A DNA stretch of 64,000 bases from contig OZ024866.1 of assembly GCA_964017155.1 (NCBI GenBank), forward strand, positions 27,201,105 through 27,265,104. Direction: 5' to 3'. Positions 10,785 through 22,258 of the stretch are shown here, one piece after another. The position numbers and the translations under genes were made by a program. The notes beneath the pieces are model-generated. The model worked only from the letters and a program-made list of their open reading frames with translations. It did not search any database and was not told where the DNA came from. The stretch is from Oasisia sp. SBJ-2009 (Eukaryota; Annelida; Polychaeta; Sabellida; Siboglinidae). Positions within the stretch are counted from its first letter, which is position 1. Each line of letters begins with the position of its first letter.

Positions 10785-11905
10785 ATGGTATGATTAACTA
10801 GATAGAAAAATGGCTGATAGAAGACAAAGTCAAAGAGTGGTAGTTGATGGGGAGGTTTCAAACTGGAAATCGGTTTTGAGTGGAGTACCGCAGGGATCAG
10901 TATTGGGACCTATTTTGTTCTTAATATATATCAATGATTTGGATGATGATATAACAAGCAAGGTGTTGAAGTTTGCGGACGATACAAAAGTGTTTAGAAA
11001 AATTGAAAGTGATGCAGATAGACAGCAATTACAAGATGATCTAAATAAGTTGAACGTATGGTCTGATAAGTGGCAAATTCTGTTTAATTATGGGAAGTGT
11101 AAGTGCCTCCACACAGGACATGGAAATGAAGATGCACAATATACAATGGGTGATACTGTACTAAATACTACCGTAATCGGCGTAAAGGAAAAGGACTTAG
11201 GGTTAACTATTAGTGCTGATATGAAGGTATCAGAACAGTGTGCAATTGCAGCAGCAAAGGGCAACCAAATTCTTGGATTAATTAGGCGAAACATAGTGTA
11301 CAAGGAAAAAGAACTAATAATACCGCTGTACAAAACAATAGTTAGGCCTCATTTAGAATATTGCATACAGGCATGGAGGCCATATCGCAAGAAGGATATT
11401 GATATACTAGAAAGAGTACAAAGAAGAGCAACCAAAATGATACAAAAACTCAGGAATATTAGTTATGAAATGCGTCTAAAAGAATGTGGATTAACAACAC
11501 TAGAAACCAGGACATTGAGAGGAGATCATATAGAAGTTTTTAAAATATTGAATGGGTATGAAAATATTGACAGAAATATTTTTTCTTTGTTAAGGAAGAG
11601 AGAAGGACTAGAGGACATGGAATTACATTAGCCAAGTAGCAGTGTAGACTAGATATTAGAATATTTTCAGTTTCACAAAGAACAGTAAATGAATGGAACA
11701 GATTATCGGCTGCTTGTGTAGGTGCTAGTAGTGTTAAATATGTTTAAAAATAAAATTGACATGTACCTAAGAAGGGCTGGGTACATTTAGTTAGATAGGT
11801 TGGACTCTCGATAAGCCAAAGGGCTTCCTTGTCCACCTGCCATCTAGAGTTGATTCTCTAGGTGGCAATCTTGTTAAATCTTGTTAAATCTTGTTATTAT
11901 ACAAC
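10785..11905 (+). mobile_element. 5'-truncated CR1/L2-like LINE, copy B
   Basis: Same insertion as 3412-4530. Here the frame is open over 273 codons (10810-11631), covering VPQGSVLGPILF, FADDT, the RPHLEYCIQAWRP block and LERVQRRATKM. It then breaks before the SQRTVNEWNRLS segment, which continues in another frame. The 3' tail has the same TTGTTAAATC repeats at about 11870-11897. At the 5' end, INWIEKWL-like residues are in a different frame from the MADRRQ start, so the apparent Met is not a real start. Confidence 0.9.
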
Positions 11906-12213
11906 AGGATATATTATTATTTATATAGCAGGATTAATATTCGTATATAACTAATTATGTTTATATTGTTTTTTCTTGATATTCATTTAAACATCTAGGA
12001 TGTGTGCAACATTTACAATATATACATATCTAATGATTTATTGTTATGGTTGTGACCACAATAATTGTGTTTGGGGATACATACTAATAACTATTATTAT
12101 ATTCTTGTGTGTATTCCTTCAAACATATGGTCTTCAATTGTAATGCTTGTTGAATGTTATTTGAACATATAAAATTGAATTGAATTAATATTTGTGTTCA
12201 ATACATGTTGCAG

Positions 12214-12566
12214 ACGAATCAGCTCACACAGGCACAGATGAGTTCGAATGGATGGACCAACTGTTCAATGTTTTTAACAGCCAGACGCTGACCAGTCCAG
12301 CACTGATGCAATACGCTCTGACTGTAACCAGTGGCCACAAAGTGTTCTTGCTAGGAATCTTATATTGGCTATCCAAGATAAAAAGTAAAGGGAATGATGA
12401 CAGTACATTAATTTGGTTAGATGTTGTGTCATTTGTTTTATACATTCTTGACTATTACATGTACCAGGTAGATATAAATCTAAACAAAATTGCATATGTT
12501 GACTTTTTAAATCAAATCAAGGCAAGCTTTTTCAAACATCCTGTGTATGCTATGACTTACACCTGA
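12214..12566 (+). CDS. Putative last exon of the P-like transposase, copy B
   Basis: A CATGTTGCAG acceptor at 12213 opens an exon of about 117 codons ending in TGA at 12564-12566. It contains DEFEWMDQLFNVFNSQ, resembling the LFD-hLNSR segment of P-element/THAP9-type transposases, then a hydrophobic stretch (KVFLLGILYWLSKIKSK). The remainder matches no family I recognise. The placement inside the TIR-bounded element and downstream of a THAP exon supports a transposase role. Completeness of the gene between the two exons is not supported. Confidence 0.5.
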
Positions 12567-13796
12567 ATTTTATTAATGAGCTATGAGTGTCATTTTAAAC
12601 ATACGTTTACTTCAGGCCATTGACTGTACACAAGATACCGTTTATGGCAATAATATTATTAAAACGTATATTATTATTATTAAAACATGACGTTTGGTTG
12701 TGGCATAATAATAATGGTGTCAGATATTCTGAGTAGATATTCAGTCGAACAATAAAAATAGAAACGTCTTAATTGGATTGTAACCATTAGTCACCGTGTT
12801 GTTTGGGTTGTGTACACGCCATTGGAGCATTTATGTTTATATACACTCTATTTTCCATGTTAACTGAACTGTAACGATCCTTTACGTTTTGATTTGTGCA
12901 CATTATTAATTGGGACTTTTGGGCTTGTCATCATTCCGTGAATAAATCTTCTGTACCTCTTTATAATCATAGTATGTGTCTTAATCGTACAATGCATCCA
13001 TGCTTGTATGGGAATTTGACTATGCTATCTATGGGCATTTTCAACCCAAATGTGTTAATTCTTGTAATTTTTCGCTTTAAACCAAGCAAAACAGGTACAG
13101 GAGTAATTGAACAAGCAGTTCGAACAATAAGTTGAAAATATTCTCAAATCTTTAATAATATGGGGTCAGAACGATTGCGTTTATTACGGAATAGGCCGAG
13201 GAATGTACTGAGACATTAACCTCAATTAAAATAATACACTAGCTTAAAAACACTATCTACAAGGCGAGTGGGGTGAGTTAGGGTGAGAGGGGGGTATATA
13301 TGACCGCTGGTGCAGCCTCTGTGATTTGAACCTTTGCTATCGTGTCCTAACACGCTGATACAGTCTCTGTAATTTGAACCTTTATAATCGTAGTTTAGCA
13401 CGCTTAAAATCAGTTGGCGCCACTTACGAAATGTCACGCTATTTACGGCAAAATCGCGAGGAGTTGCGTATCTTTGTGAAGCTATAGAATCCTTGATTAT
13501 ATCATAGAGATTCTGCCAGTGTGAGCGTCGTCTGATAAATCGTAATCATATAAGTACAGACATCGATATCCTGATATTTTAATTAATTAAAACTGACTTG
13601 ATTAATTCGAAGATATATTGTATATTTACAAATTATATATGCAAACAGATTATTTTAGATTAGCCACTTTATACACATTTTATTAGCAACCGCAGATCCA
13701 GTGACTAATGACTTCATCGTTGTGCGCTATAATCCGTGACAGTGATATCAACAATTGTAATATTTCAATTTATCGAACAACATTGTAAGCAACTTT

Positions 13797-14064
13797 TCAC
13801 AATAAACACCACAGCCACAGGAATGTTATTGAACAGCCAGTGGACGTGATGTTTATGCAGTAAATGTGTTGTGGCATGTAGCAATGGTTTTTAACAAGAC
13901 GAGGTAGAAACCTGGTCCTGGGGCAAGGATCCATGGTCCAGCGGCGAGGTGGGCTGGTCGTGGGGATAGGAAGGTTGGTCTTGACGCGGAGGCATTTACA
14001 AGTGCGAAAATTACAATCTCCTCCACGCTGGCATAGAAATTCACCGCATTTATTCGAACGACAC
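13797..14064 (-). CDS. Cysteine-rich EGF-like terminal exon, copy B
   Basis: Paralogue of 6020-6311 on the minus strand: the same TTTCAG acceptor (14065-14067), the pattern CRSNKCGEFLCQRGGDC then NFRTCKCL, a shorter linker (24 nt less, in frame), and the same hydrophobic C-terminus. Indels between the two copies are multiples of three within the exon, and all six cysteines are kept. That hints at past or present coding constraint in this frame rather than in the other two open frames. Confidence 0.52.
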
Positions 14065-14079
14065 CTGAAACAGAATATT

Positions 14080-14091
<12 letters not shown>

Positions 14092-14146
<55 letters not shown>
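14092..14146. repeat. (TG)n/(TA)n microsatellite
   Basis: Copy B counterpart of the tract at 6327-6404, shorter and preceded by TGTGTGTGTG. Array length differs between the duplicates. Confidence 0.97.
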
Positions 14147-14151
<5 letters not shown>

Positions 14152-14523
14152 TCAATCCAAGGGTTAGGCGATAACTTGTAAATCGCGTCGGTTGGGCGAC
14201 AGTTTGTATAAGCATAACAAATACATAAACATGTGTCTAGTATGTATAAACCACCTACTATATGACAGTGCCAAGCAATAGTTAAAATTAAAAGATATAC
14301 ATTTTGTGTCGCCCTAAGGTAAAGTTCAAAATATTCACGGAAAGTTACATCGTTTAGGCGACACATAAAAACGGCTTCATGTATGTTTTGCAAACCAATC
14401 AGCGAAGAGCAATAGTATAAGGTCAAGGTTGCAAATGGCCGACGATGGTTTTTGCAAAACTCTCACTTTAATTATTTGTTACGCTTTCTCGTGAAATATT
14501 CGTTGTGGAATGTGGCAGACGCA

Positions 14524-15037
14524 AGTTATATATAGAAAGGACATAATGGTTACGTAAACATTGCATGTTTTCTAGACGCCCGGTGACGCAAGATGTAGAA
14601 CATTTAGGATGATATCATAGAGATTCTGCCAGTGTGAGCATCGACGTCGTCATCGCTGATAAATTGTAATCATATAAGTATAGACATCGATATCCTGATA
14701 TTTTAATTTATTAAAATTGACAAGATTAATTCGAAGAGATGTTATATATTTACAAATTATATATGCAAACAGATTATTTTAGATTAGCCAATTTAGACAC
14801 ATTTTATTAGCAACCGCAGATCCAGTGACTAATGACTTCATCGTTGTGCGTAATAATCCGTGACACTGATATAAACAATTTTAATATTTCAATTTATCGG
14901 ACAATTATATAAGAAACTGTTCACAATAAACACCACAGCTTCAGAAAAGTCATCGAACAGCCCGTGGTCGTGATGTTGATGCAGTAAATGTGTTGTGGCT
15001 TGTAGCAATGATTTTGAAAAAGACGAGGTAGAAACCG
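14524..15037. repeat. Third partial copy holding the transposon-free site
   Basis: After copy B ends, 14530-14605 matches the left flank of the P-like element (compare 9133-9209). It passes directly into 14600-15037, which matches the right flank (compare 13495-13905). The 4.3-kb element is absent and only a single GATGATATC-like 9-mer remains at the junction. This is the structure expected of a paralogous empty site. The copy stops at about 15037, inside the region corresponding to the cysteine-rich exon. Confidence 0.85.
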
Positions 15038-15760
15038 ATTGGTTCAGTTTGGATTTTGAAGTGATTGTCGTTTTTCAAAAATTGTTGTATTAGTATTTTA
15101 TTAAAATAATTCATTTAACAGTTTACTTCCATGCCATTGATGAAATAAATATTCTGATTCATAATTTTGAGACGTTGCTAGAGGAGTGAAACTGAAACTG
15201 AATGTTAACCGAGTGGTTCGCTAAATAGGCAGTATACTACTACAAGTACTACTTAGTGGCTAGTTATGCTTAGTCTACACATGTTGCTCAACTGGAAGTT
15301 ATGTGCAGTGAAATGTACTCGCATAACGAAAGCTGCTATTCAACTGAGCATTGTTGACATTGTTCCTGGCATTAACTTGTGAACTTTACTTCTGTGCATA
15401 TAAGTTTATAACATGCATACTACCTATCATAAACAAAACACTGGATTTACACATATTAATGTGTGTGAGTATACTTCAGTGAATGCTGCACGGACTTAAG
15501 CATGTGATCTAATTGAAATATGTTCTTATAATAATTTGCTCTTTTAATGTTAACTTTGGTGACATTATGAACGTGTTGCAGCACTGTTTAAATTATGCCT
15601 AAAATGATAAATTGCCTTGATGTTTTTTTTTTATGATATATCATGTGTTTTCTGTTTCTCACACTGTATTCATCCCCAAAAGCTGACGTCTGCTCACATA
15701 TTAATGAATTATAACTAAATAGCGCAATCATTTTCCTAATATAATTTAGAAGTAAAATAG
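15038..15760. other. AT-rich, no gene seen
   Basis: No open frame with domain similarity, no TIR and no RNA gene recognised. Confidence 0.6.
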
Positions 15761-15761
15761 T

Positions 15762-16658
15762 AGGTCAAACAATAGGTTGTATCAAAACTTGATGCTAGGT
15801 CATATTAATGTCAATTAATGTTTATATGTGTATCTGATATAAGGTAAGCTGTCATAACCACGTACACAAAAGTTACATAGCATATAAGTCATTATATTAG
15901 TGAGCTTGCCCCCGAACTTCAACTGCCAAGATCCTAATTAATTTTTAGGAAAATTATATCATTAATAAGAATCCATACTATTATGTATGTTAAATCTAGG
16001 TCAATCTTAGAATGCAGATCAACTATAAAAGTCAACGCAAAGTTATCAAGAACAATTACGTTTCCTAAAACCTAGCCCTAGGTTTGTATCAAGATTCATG
16101 GTGCAAGTATGAATTACTTATGCAAGTTATTCCGTTATATAGGTCAAATGTGAACTATGGGTCAAGTTGTAAACACGTTTTACAGATTACACAGTAATAA
16201 AGCGAGTACAATGGCAGTCTTCATACTTCAAATGTTAACAGTGCACATTTTAAACCAAATGTATGTCGTCAATAAAAACTTCATGCAAATGCAGTGGCCC
16301 AAATATAGAAAAACATGGGAACTGTGAAGATCTAGTCAAGGTCAAAAACTAAATGACATGTCAAAGGGTTTGTTAATGTTCATGGTGAATCTGTGACAAT
16401 TTTAATTATGCAATAAATTCCAGTATGTAGGTCAGATGAGAAATTTAGGTCAAATAATTAGGTTAAGTTCTAATAACCGTTTAATACATCCATAATGTTA
16501 CTGTAGTGACAGTTTTTTTTATATTTAAATGTTAACAAGGCTCAGTTTCTAAAAAAGTTAACCTAAGTTATACTATTAATGGGAATTACTACCATACTGT
16601 GGGGCAAATCTAGGTCAGATATAAAATCTCGGTCAACTGTTAAGGTCAAATTAAGGTC
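15762..16658 (+). repeat. Degenerate repeat region with ten AGGTCA hexamers
   Basis: AGGTCA occurs on the plus strand at about 15762, 15797, 15998, 16141, 16339, 16429, 16447, 16612, 16642 and 16653. Flanking words recur (AAATCTAGGTCA at two sites, TAGGTCAAAT, TTCTAATAACCGTTT/GTAAACACGTTTTA), so the cluster looks like decayed tandem copies of a longer unit. AGGTCA is the nuclear-receptor half-site, but no coding gene flanks it. Confidence 0.6.
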
Positions 16659-17161
16659 ACACTAAATTTACATTTGGTAAAGGGTTGAGCCGTTTATGGA
16701 TTCACATGCGTAAGTTAAATGGTTGCAATGTTTTTACTGGTTTCCAACCTATTCTATGCAGTCATTATGCAGCCTGTGCACAAGAAATGGACCAAAATAT
16801 AATAGACAAAAATGCAGCAATTTTAAGATAAAACAAAATTATTTCTCCGTAAATAAGGAAGATTAAAAAAAGTGTTATTAACTAAGTATTACTATATATC
16901 ACGTGGTACGATTTAAATGATGATATAACATATACTTCTAACTACTATTAGTAGTGAGGATATGATTGATTATGACATATCTATACATATATATTCACTC
17001 CACACGTCACGACCTTAAATTTCAGCTAGGTCCAACATCGTCTCATACCTTATGTAACGCAAAATCATGACAAAGATTTATTGCAAAAAACACGGAATTA
17101 TTTGAAATCGAACGTTATGAGACCACAAGTTAAACAAAACCACAAGTTAAACAACAACAAA

Positions 17162-17165
<4 letters not shown>

Positions 17166-17250
<85 letters not shown>
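17166..17250. repeat. (TA)n microsatellite
   Basis: (TA)n with two TG interruptions (ATATGTATAT). Confidence 0.97.
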
Positions 17251-17259
17251 TACGTTACA

Positions 17260-17772
17260 AAAATAAATCAGTTGCAGAAACGCGCAAATCTCGATGGACG
17301 AAATATCATTCATAAGTAGAAAAATAGCTTGAGTAATATTTTATTATACAACCGTATAAGCAACAGTGCGGCATATAGCTGTAGCGATTTCATTGTAAAC
17401 CGTTGTAAGGTACCGCTTGGGCCTTGACTCTGCTTTGTTATTATGTCAGCTGAACCAGCAGTCGACTTGGTGACCTAGTATATTTCCAAATTATTTCCAA
17501 AGTGCAACTAGAATCTGGTTTTTGATTGGCTGCAGCGACTAAGATGGACCCATTTTTTCACTTGAAAACTACTTTCTGAGTAAACCGCTGAATTGAAAAA
17601 TGTGATTATAGATGCAAATGGTGATTTTTGTTTAACTCTTTTAGGTGCACAACACAAAACCGTTGCCAATTTGTGCACATTAAAATATCTTGCAATACAC
17701 GAATTTTAACATTTTATTAATTTCTTTATTTTAGATATATAGTATATACTTACAAACCAAAAAAACCTCGTT
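17260..17772. other. No gene seen
   Basis: AT-rich, no recognised feature. Confidence 0.6.
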
Positions 17773-17890
17773 TTTTTCTTTCTCTTTCTCGTTCTCGTTC
17801 TCTTTCTTTTTCTTTTTCTCTTTCTATTTCTATTTCTCTTACTCTTTCTTTTTCTCTTTGTCTTTGTCTGTGTCTTTCTATCATTTCGTC
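17773..17890. repeat. Polypyrimidine tract (TTTCTC-like)n
   Basis: About 118 nt of almost pure C/T on the plus strand, built from TTTCTC, TTTCTT and GTTCTC units and drifting to CTTTGTC. This composition can form triplex DNA. Confidence 0.93.
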
Positions 17891-17899
17891 TCTTTCTTT

Positions 17900-18835
17900 T
17901 CTGCTCGCGTCAACTGTTGTCGTCATCTACAAAGAATACGGCCAATATATGACTAGAGTGTACTGAACCATTCGGTTTCTGCCTTACGTAAGAATAATGT
18001 GCAGTTTTCCCCAATTCATTTCTATAAACAATTCAGCAACATATTATCATTATTAATCAACTTATTTCATCAATGGCATGTAAAACACAGCGTTAAATAA
18101 GTTGTTTTAGTGATATTTGCTATTTATAAGATGATATCAACTTCACGCCAAATTGAAACATAAATGTGCGACATAACGAAAAGCATTCATAGTTTAAACA
18201 CCACGGGTTGTTTGTTAGCTTTTCCATGGGGATTAGTATGACGAGTTTCTTATAATTTCGTCCGAATTTTTTTTAATGTTACGGTTCTTTACATCACCGT
18301 CACGGATTATGGTGCTCTGACGTGTTTTGCATTTATCTATAACAAAAAAAAGTCAAAAACATATTTGTCTAGTTTTAACTTGAGATAAATAACTTGTAAA
18401 TGTTCGTTTGCTAATGGTGTCCGAAGTATCTGACTATATAATTATGCATTTAAAATAAAATCCAGCAATTACAATCTTGAGTTGGTGCCATTAAGCTCGT
18501 TACAGAGTGTTATCTATGTTCTACAAGATCTCACTGAATTAGAAATATTAAGAATATTAATGAATAATAATTCGAATAGTTATCCAATATTACCTCTATG
18601 TGATATAATATGACTTGTATTCAGGTGTTTACCTCAAATAACAGAAACGCAAGCCACACCATCAGCAATCCACGTAGGCACGCCATATCGTTAACTGTGA
18701 ATAAATACAACCTTGTTTTAGCATAACTAGCATTTTCAGTTATCATTTATTTTATGTAAATCTACATTATTCGATGAAACAACCATAGTAAACAATAATA
18801 TTACACATTTTAACTATTACTGCTGCCACAACAGT
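17900..18835. other. No gene seen
   Basis: AT-rich, no supported coding region, TIR or RNA gene. Confidence 0.6.
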
Positions 18836-18838
18836 ATC

Positions 18839-18911
18839 TACTACTACAACAACAACAACAACAACGACTACAACTACTACAACAACAACAACGACTACAA
18901 CTACTACAACA

Positions 18912-18951
<40 letters not shown>
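18839..18951. repeat. (ACA/ACT/ACG)n triplet repeat
   Basis: Starts as an imperfect ACAACAACGACTACA mix and resolves into pure (ACT)n at 18913-18951. It abuts, and has apparently replaced, the left end of the TIR element that follows. Val/Ser runs in the frames over it are artefacts. Confidence 0.95.
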
Positions 18952-19930
18952 GGTTGTTTTGCGGAATCATATAGAATATGTGTCCCTGAACTCAAATCCG
19001 TGGGACGGCAATGCGCCATCCTTGGGCAACTCGTGGAGCCACGAAAATCCAAGATGGCTGCCGTGATCCTGGTAAATTACAAAATGTGTTCATCTTTACA
19101 CTACATCATGCTAGAAACACAATTTTATTATGTATACGCATGCTTTGAGGTACGAGGAATTCAATGGAACCATTTATAATAATGTCCGACTATGTTCACA
19201 TGACAAAATTCAAAATGGCCGCCATTTTCACCAACAATAGCCAAAATCGAACATAATTTGTTTGCATTTTGCTATATAAATATGATTTTATTTTGTCCAT
19301 TCCTATGTTTTACCATACCAGGACTTAAACGGGAGTATTTCAACTGATGCCCGTCCAATAAAACGGAGAAATATCCATAATGGCCGTCATTTTACCCAAA
19401 CATATGCAAGAACCACGATTGTGTGCCTATTCCTACGTTTTAGCATAAGGTACATAGTACTGGTATATACCGGTACGGCCTTAACTATACGAGAAATGCA
19501 TACATGCAATGTACCAACATATGAGGAATTTCATGTATTCATTTTCTGTGGTCACGTGACACATATTCAAGACGACCGCAATTTCTACCGAAAATAGCTC
19601 GAAGATTTATTTTCAATTCCTTTTCAGCATTGAACATTCATCATGACTGTGTTCCAGGAAGGCTAATAGTTGTACCTTCATGTATGTGTATATGACTACA
19701 GCTGACAAGAAGCACAACAAGCTTGGCAAATGACACACAAAATGGTACGACAATTTAAAAGTATAACGTCAGAAGTACTGAATTATATAACGGCTGATAC
19801 ACACTGTGAACTTGTTTACAAAGGCAAGTTTCATTTGGGCATTGATCCAGTGTACATTATAAATCATTGTTTTTAAACGATAAATCATACCTATTACGTT
19901 CTCATAGAAAAGGTTATTCACCCATTCTCT

Positions 19931-20164
19931 CTAACTCCCCTCTTCCTCCGTACTACCACTTTCATCCTCATTATCATATCTAGCTTCGTTCTCATGTTTG
20001 GTGAGAGGATTGAAGTACATCGCTTCGCCAACACAATAACAATAAGGCGTGCAAGACAATCCTGCAGAATGACAGCTACATGTAAGACTGCTGCAAGCTT
20101 TCCAGACGCCATATACATTACATGGCATGTGAGAAATGCAGTATATGTTGCCAGATGATGCCAA
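19931..20164 (-). pseudogene. CXC-motif C-terminal fragment
   Basis: Minus strand: CSSLTCSCHSAGLSCTPYC then YCVGEA..FNP, a tesmin/TSO1-like CXC cysteine pattern, followed by an acidic tail (DNEDESGSTEEEGS) and a stop. It is the C-terminus of the protein whose N-terminal part lies next to it on the opposite strand, so the two pieces are inverted relative to each other. The same arrangement exists in both arms of the second copy. Confidence 0.65.
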
Positions 20165-20693
20165 GATGGATCTGTTAGCAGGTGCTCATCTATGTCGTCA
20201 GATGCCAAGCATATGGAATTCTGTGTCTGCAGAGCAGTTTGGAGAGCAAATGTACATCAAGAAGGGTAAGATGCCTGGGGGTTTGAAGGAATTAACCATG
20301 TCAGAAGATAAAGAGGCCATTTGGGTGGAGTCCTTCCCCATATGTGCCCATGTCACACTGGCTATAGAGTCCATGTATTCAGTTGATGATGATGGAATGA
20401 AGGAGGAGAAACGTAGAGAGGAAGGAGAGAAGAGGCGCATACTCGATACATATGACAGGAATTCGTGTTTACGAAGAGTTGAAGAGGCATTCCCATCCTC
20501 TCAAATAACAAGTTCAAGCCTCTATAACATCATTAATGTCAAAGTGGCGAATGCTTCTGTCAATGTCCAGGAAACCCTCAAGATGGGGGAGAGCATGCTC
20601 CTTGACTTCATATCGTCATTACCTGGTGGATTCCACGCTCCCCTGAAAAGAAAAGTCAAAACCATGGAATCTATCAAATGCCAAGTAGCATAG
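20136..20693 (+). pseudogene. N-terminal fragment of the CXC/FEN-like protein
   Basis: Reads LPDDAKMDLLAGAHLC, WNSVSAEQFGEQMYIKKGKM, PGGLKELTMSEDKEAIWVES, then an E/K-rich linker and LKMGESMLLDF. The PGG-L-LT-SE-AIW block matches the N-terminal half of a widespread invertebrate family of uncharacterised repeat-borne proteins. The frame ends at 20693, where a foreign fragment joins. The FEN-like core and CXC tail are missing on this strand. Confidence 0.65.
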
Positions 20694-20816
20694 AATGCGT
20701 TAAACGGGTACATTTGGCATATACACAAACAATCTGATTGACAAAGATGTAACATGAGGTTTGTGAACATAAATCGCGAGGAGTTGCGTATCTGTGTGAA
20801 GCTATAGAATCCTTGG
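20693..20816. mobile_element. Internally deleted fragment of the P-like element
   Basis: 20693-20770 matches 9637-9715 and 20771-20816 matches 13449-13494, including the right terminal inverted repeat AAGCTATAGAATCCTT. Two distant parts of the 4.3-kb P-like element are thus fused. It lies inside family-1 copy 1, exactly where that element's coding piece ends. Confidence 0.8.
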
Positions 20817-21532
20817 TTCAATGCTGAAGAGGAATTGAAAGTAAATCTTCGAGCTATTTTCGGTAGAAATTGCGGCCATCTTGAATTTGTGTCACGTGAT
20901 CACAGCAAATGATTACATTAAATTTCACGTATAATTAAGGCCGTATAAGTATATACCAGTACTATGTTCTTGCCCATATGCTAAATCGTAGGAATAGGCA
21001 AACAATCGTGGCTCTTGCATATGTTTGGTTAAAATGACAGCCATTTTGGATATTACTCCGTTTTCTTGGGTGGGCATCAGTTAAAATACTGCCTTTTAAG
21101 TCCTGATATGGTAAAACATAGGAATGGACAAAATAAAATCATGTTTATATAGCAAAATGCAATCAAATTATGCTCGATTTTGACTATTGTTGGTGAAAAT
21201 TGCGGCCATTTTGAATTTTCATCATGTGAACATAGTCGGACATTATTATAAACGGTTCATTGAATTCCTCGTACCTCGAAGCATGCGAGTACATATACAA
21301 AATATGTTCCTAGCATGATGTAATGTAAAGATGAACACATTTTGTAATTTACCAGGATCACGGCAGCCATCTTGGAGTTTCGTTGTTCCCACGGGTTGCC
21401 CAAAGATGGCGCATTGCCATCCCACGGATTTGAGTTTAGGTACACATAATCTATATGATTCAGCAAAAAAACTTTAGACGAGCAACCATTTCAAGGTTCC
21501 CTACAGTACAGTATAGGGTGGCAACTCGACTA

Positions 21533-21720
21533 ACATGTCCGTCCATATGAAAGCATTATATCTACATTATTGTACATTTACAGTCGATGGAATGTCGCGG
21601 GACGTTCGACCGAATTCACATGGCGTTGTTTTGGTTGTTCTGTCTATTGAGCACACATACGGCATGCACAACACACAAACTATCGCTAGCTAGACGCCTG
21701 CACGGCCAATAGCTGACCCT
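21533..21720 (-). repeat. Dispersed repeat S, copy 3 (inverted)
   Basis: Reverse complement of the 2770-3010 region: ACATGTCCGTCCATATGAAAGC and AACAACGCCAT-like words, plus the TCTGTCTATTGA word that appears three times near 2840-2900. Confidence 0.75.
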
Positions 21721-21929
21721 TCTTATTTACGAAACGGTATTTCACCTCATAGGGAAAGGGTGACATAATTGTTTTGGTCATGGTTTCTGTTGATAAAAGT
21801 TGTACAACGATATCAACGTGGAAACCTAGGCCAGAGCTAGACTGATGCACAGTTTCTTTTAATAATTAATTATATGCAGCCTAATCCAGGCTATAATAAC
21901 ATTATGACACGTACACTATTTAAAATGAC

Positions 21930-22225
21930 GCCGTCGGCGCGGGTTCGATCCCCGGCACCGGCAGTTGTGATATATTTGATGTAAAAATCTGGCTCTCAAC
22001 ATTGGGGACTGTGAATCCCTCGTCAATCGGAGAATCACGATAATGTCGGGTTCGTCTCAATTTGGGACGTAAATGAACCACTGAGGACGATAAGCACCCT
22101 GGCAGTGACGATCCTCAGTGCCAGCATAGAAAGGTCGGCTTGGCGTAGATGTTCTGAAAATGGCTGACTAGTTAAATGAGACCTCATAAGATAATACGTT
22201 GTAACCACAACATATACAGACTAGT
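21930..22225 (+). mobile_element. tRNA-derived SINE, 5'-truncated
   Basis: GCGCGGGTTCGATCCCCGGC at about 21937 is a Pol III B-box with its T-arm complement. It ends in CACCGGCA like a tRNA 3' half, but no matching acceptor/D-arm half lies upstream. It is followed by an unrelated body (GGGACTGTGAATCCCTCGTC.., CACTGAGGACGATAAGCACC). That is the layout of a SINE rather than a tRNA gene. Confidence 0.6.
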
Positions 22226-22258
22226 CAGTTAATAGAACGTGGCCGAGTGCTGGAAACA

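Larger units (their letters stand above)
9219..13494 (+). mobile_element. P-superfamily-like DNA transposon, copy B (fuller copy)
   Basis: Same element as 1827-5717, with the same TIRs and the same flanking GATTATATC 9-mer (9210-9218 and 13495-13503). The coding layout is a THAP-like first exon at 9320-9439, then more than 2.5 kb containing LINE DNA, then a last exon at 12214-12566 with a clean acceptor. The element and the nested LINE are present in both A and B, so both insertions predate the duplication. Copy A is then worse damaged. Confidence 0.72.
7992..14523. repeat. Segmental tandem duplication, copy B
   Basis: Second copy of the unit at 1-6738, in the same orientation, with about 1.25 kb of unrelated AT-rich DNA between them. 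It keeps the fuller version of several parts: the LINE reading frame is longer, the 3' exon of the P-like element is complete, and the THAP exon lacks copy A's 1-nt deletion. A 40-bp stretch next to the LINE (present in A at 3331-3372) is missing here. The two copies have therefore diverged by small indels in both directions. Confidence 0.93.
18955..21532 (+). mobile_element. CXC/FEN-like TIR element, family 1, copy 1 (left end lost)
   Basis: Left arm 18955-20130 and right arm 20817-21532 are inverted copies of each other: CAAGATGGCTGCCGTGATCCTGG at 19050 against CCAGGATCACGGCAGCCATCTTGG at 21352. The right end is CTCGACTA at 21525-21532, identical to the end of the copy at 24498-29058. The left terminus is missing beside the triplet repeat. 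The flank at 21533 is repeat S (ACATGTCC...), so the element landed in S. It carries a protein fragment on each strand and a foreign insert at 20693-20816. Confidence 0.8.

Noticed and set aside
20522..20821. 99-codon minus-strand frame, and similar shadows at 27220-27441 and 27852-28052
   Set aside because: Antisense to conserved coding fragments of the CXC protein; the conserved motifs are on the other strand.
21930..21965. Functional tRNA gene (GGTTCGATCCCCGGC)
   Set aside because: Only the T-arm/B-box half is present, the 5' half does not fold with it, and a SINE-like body follows.
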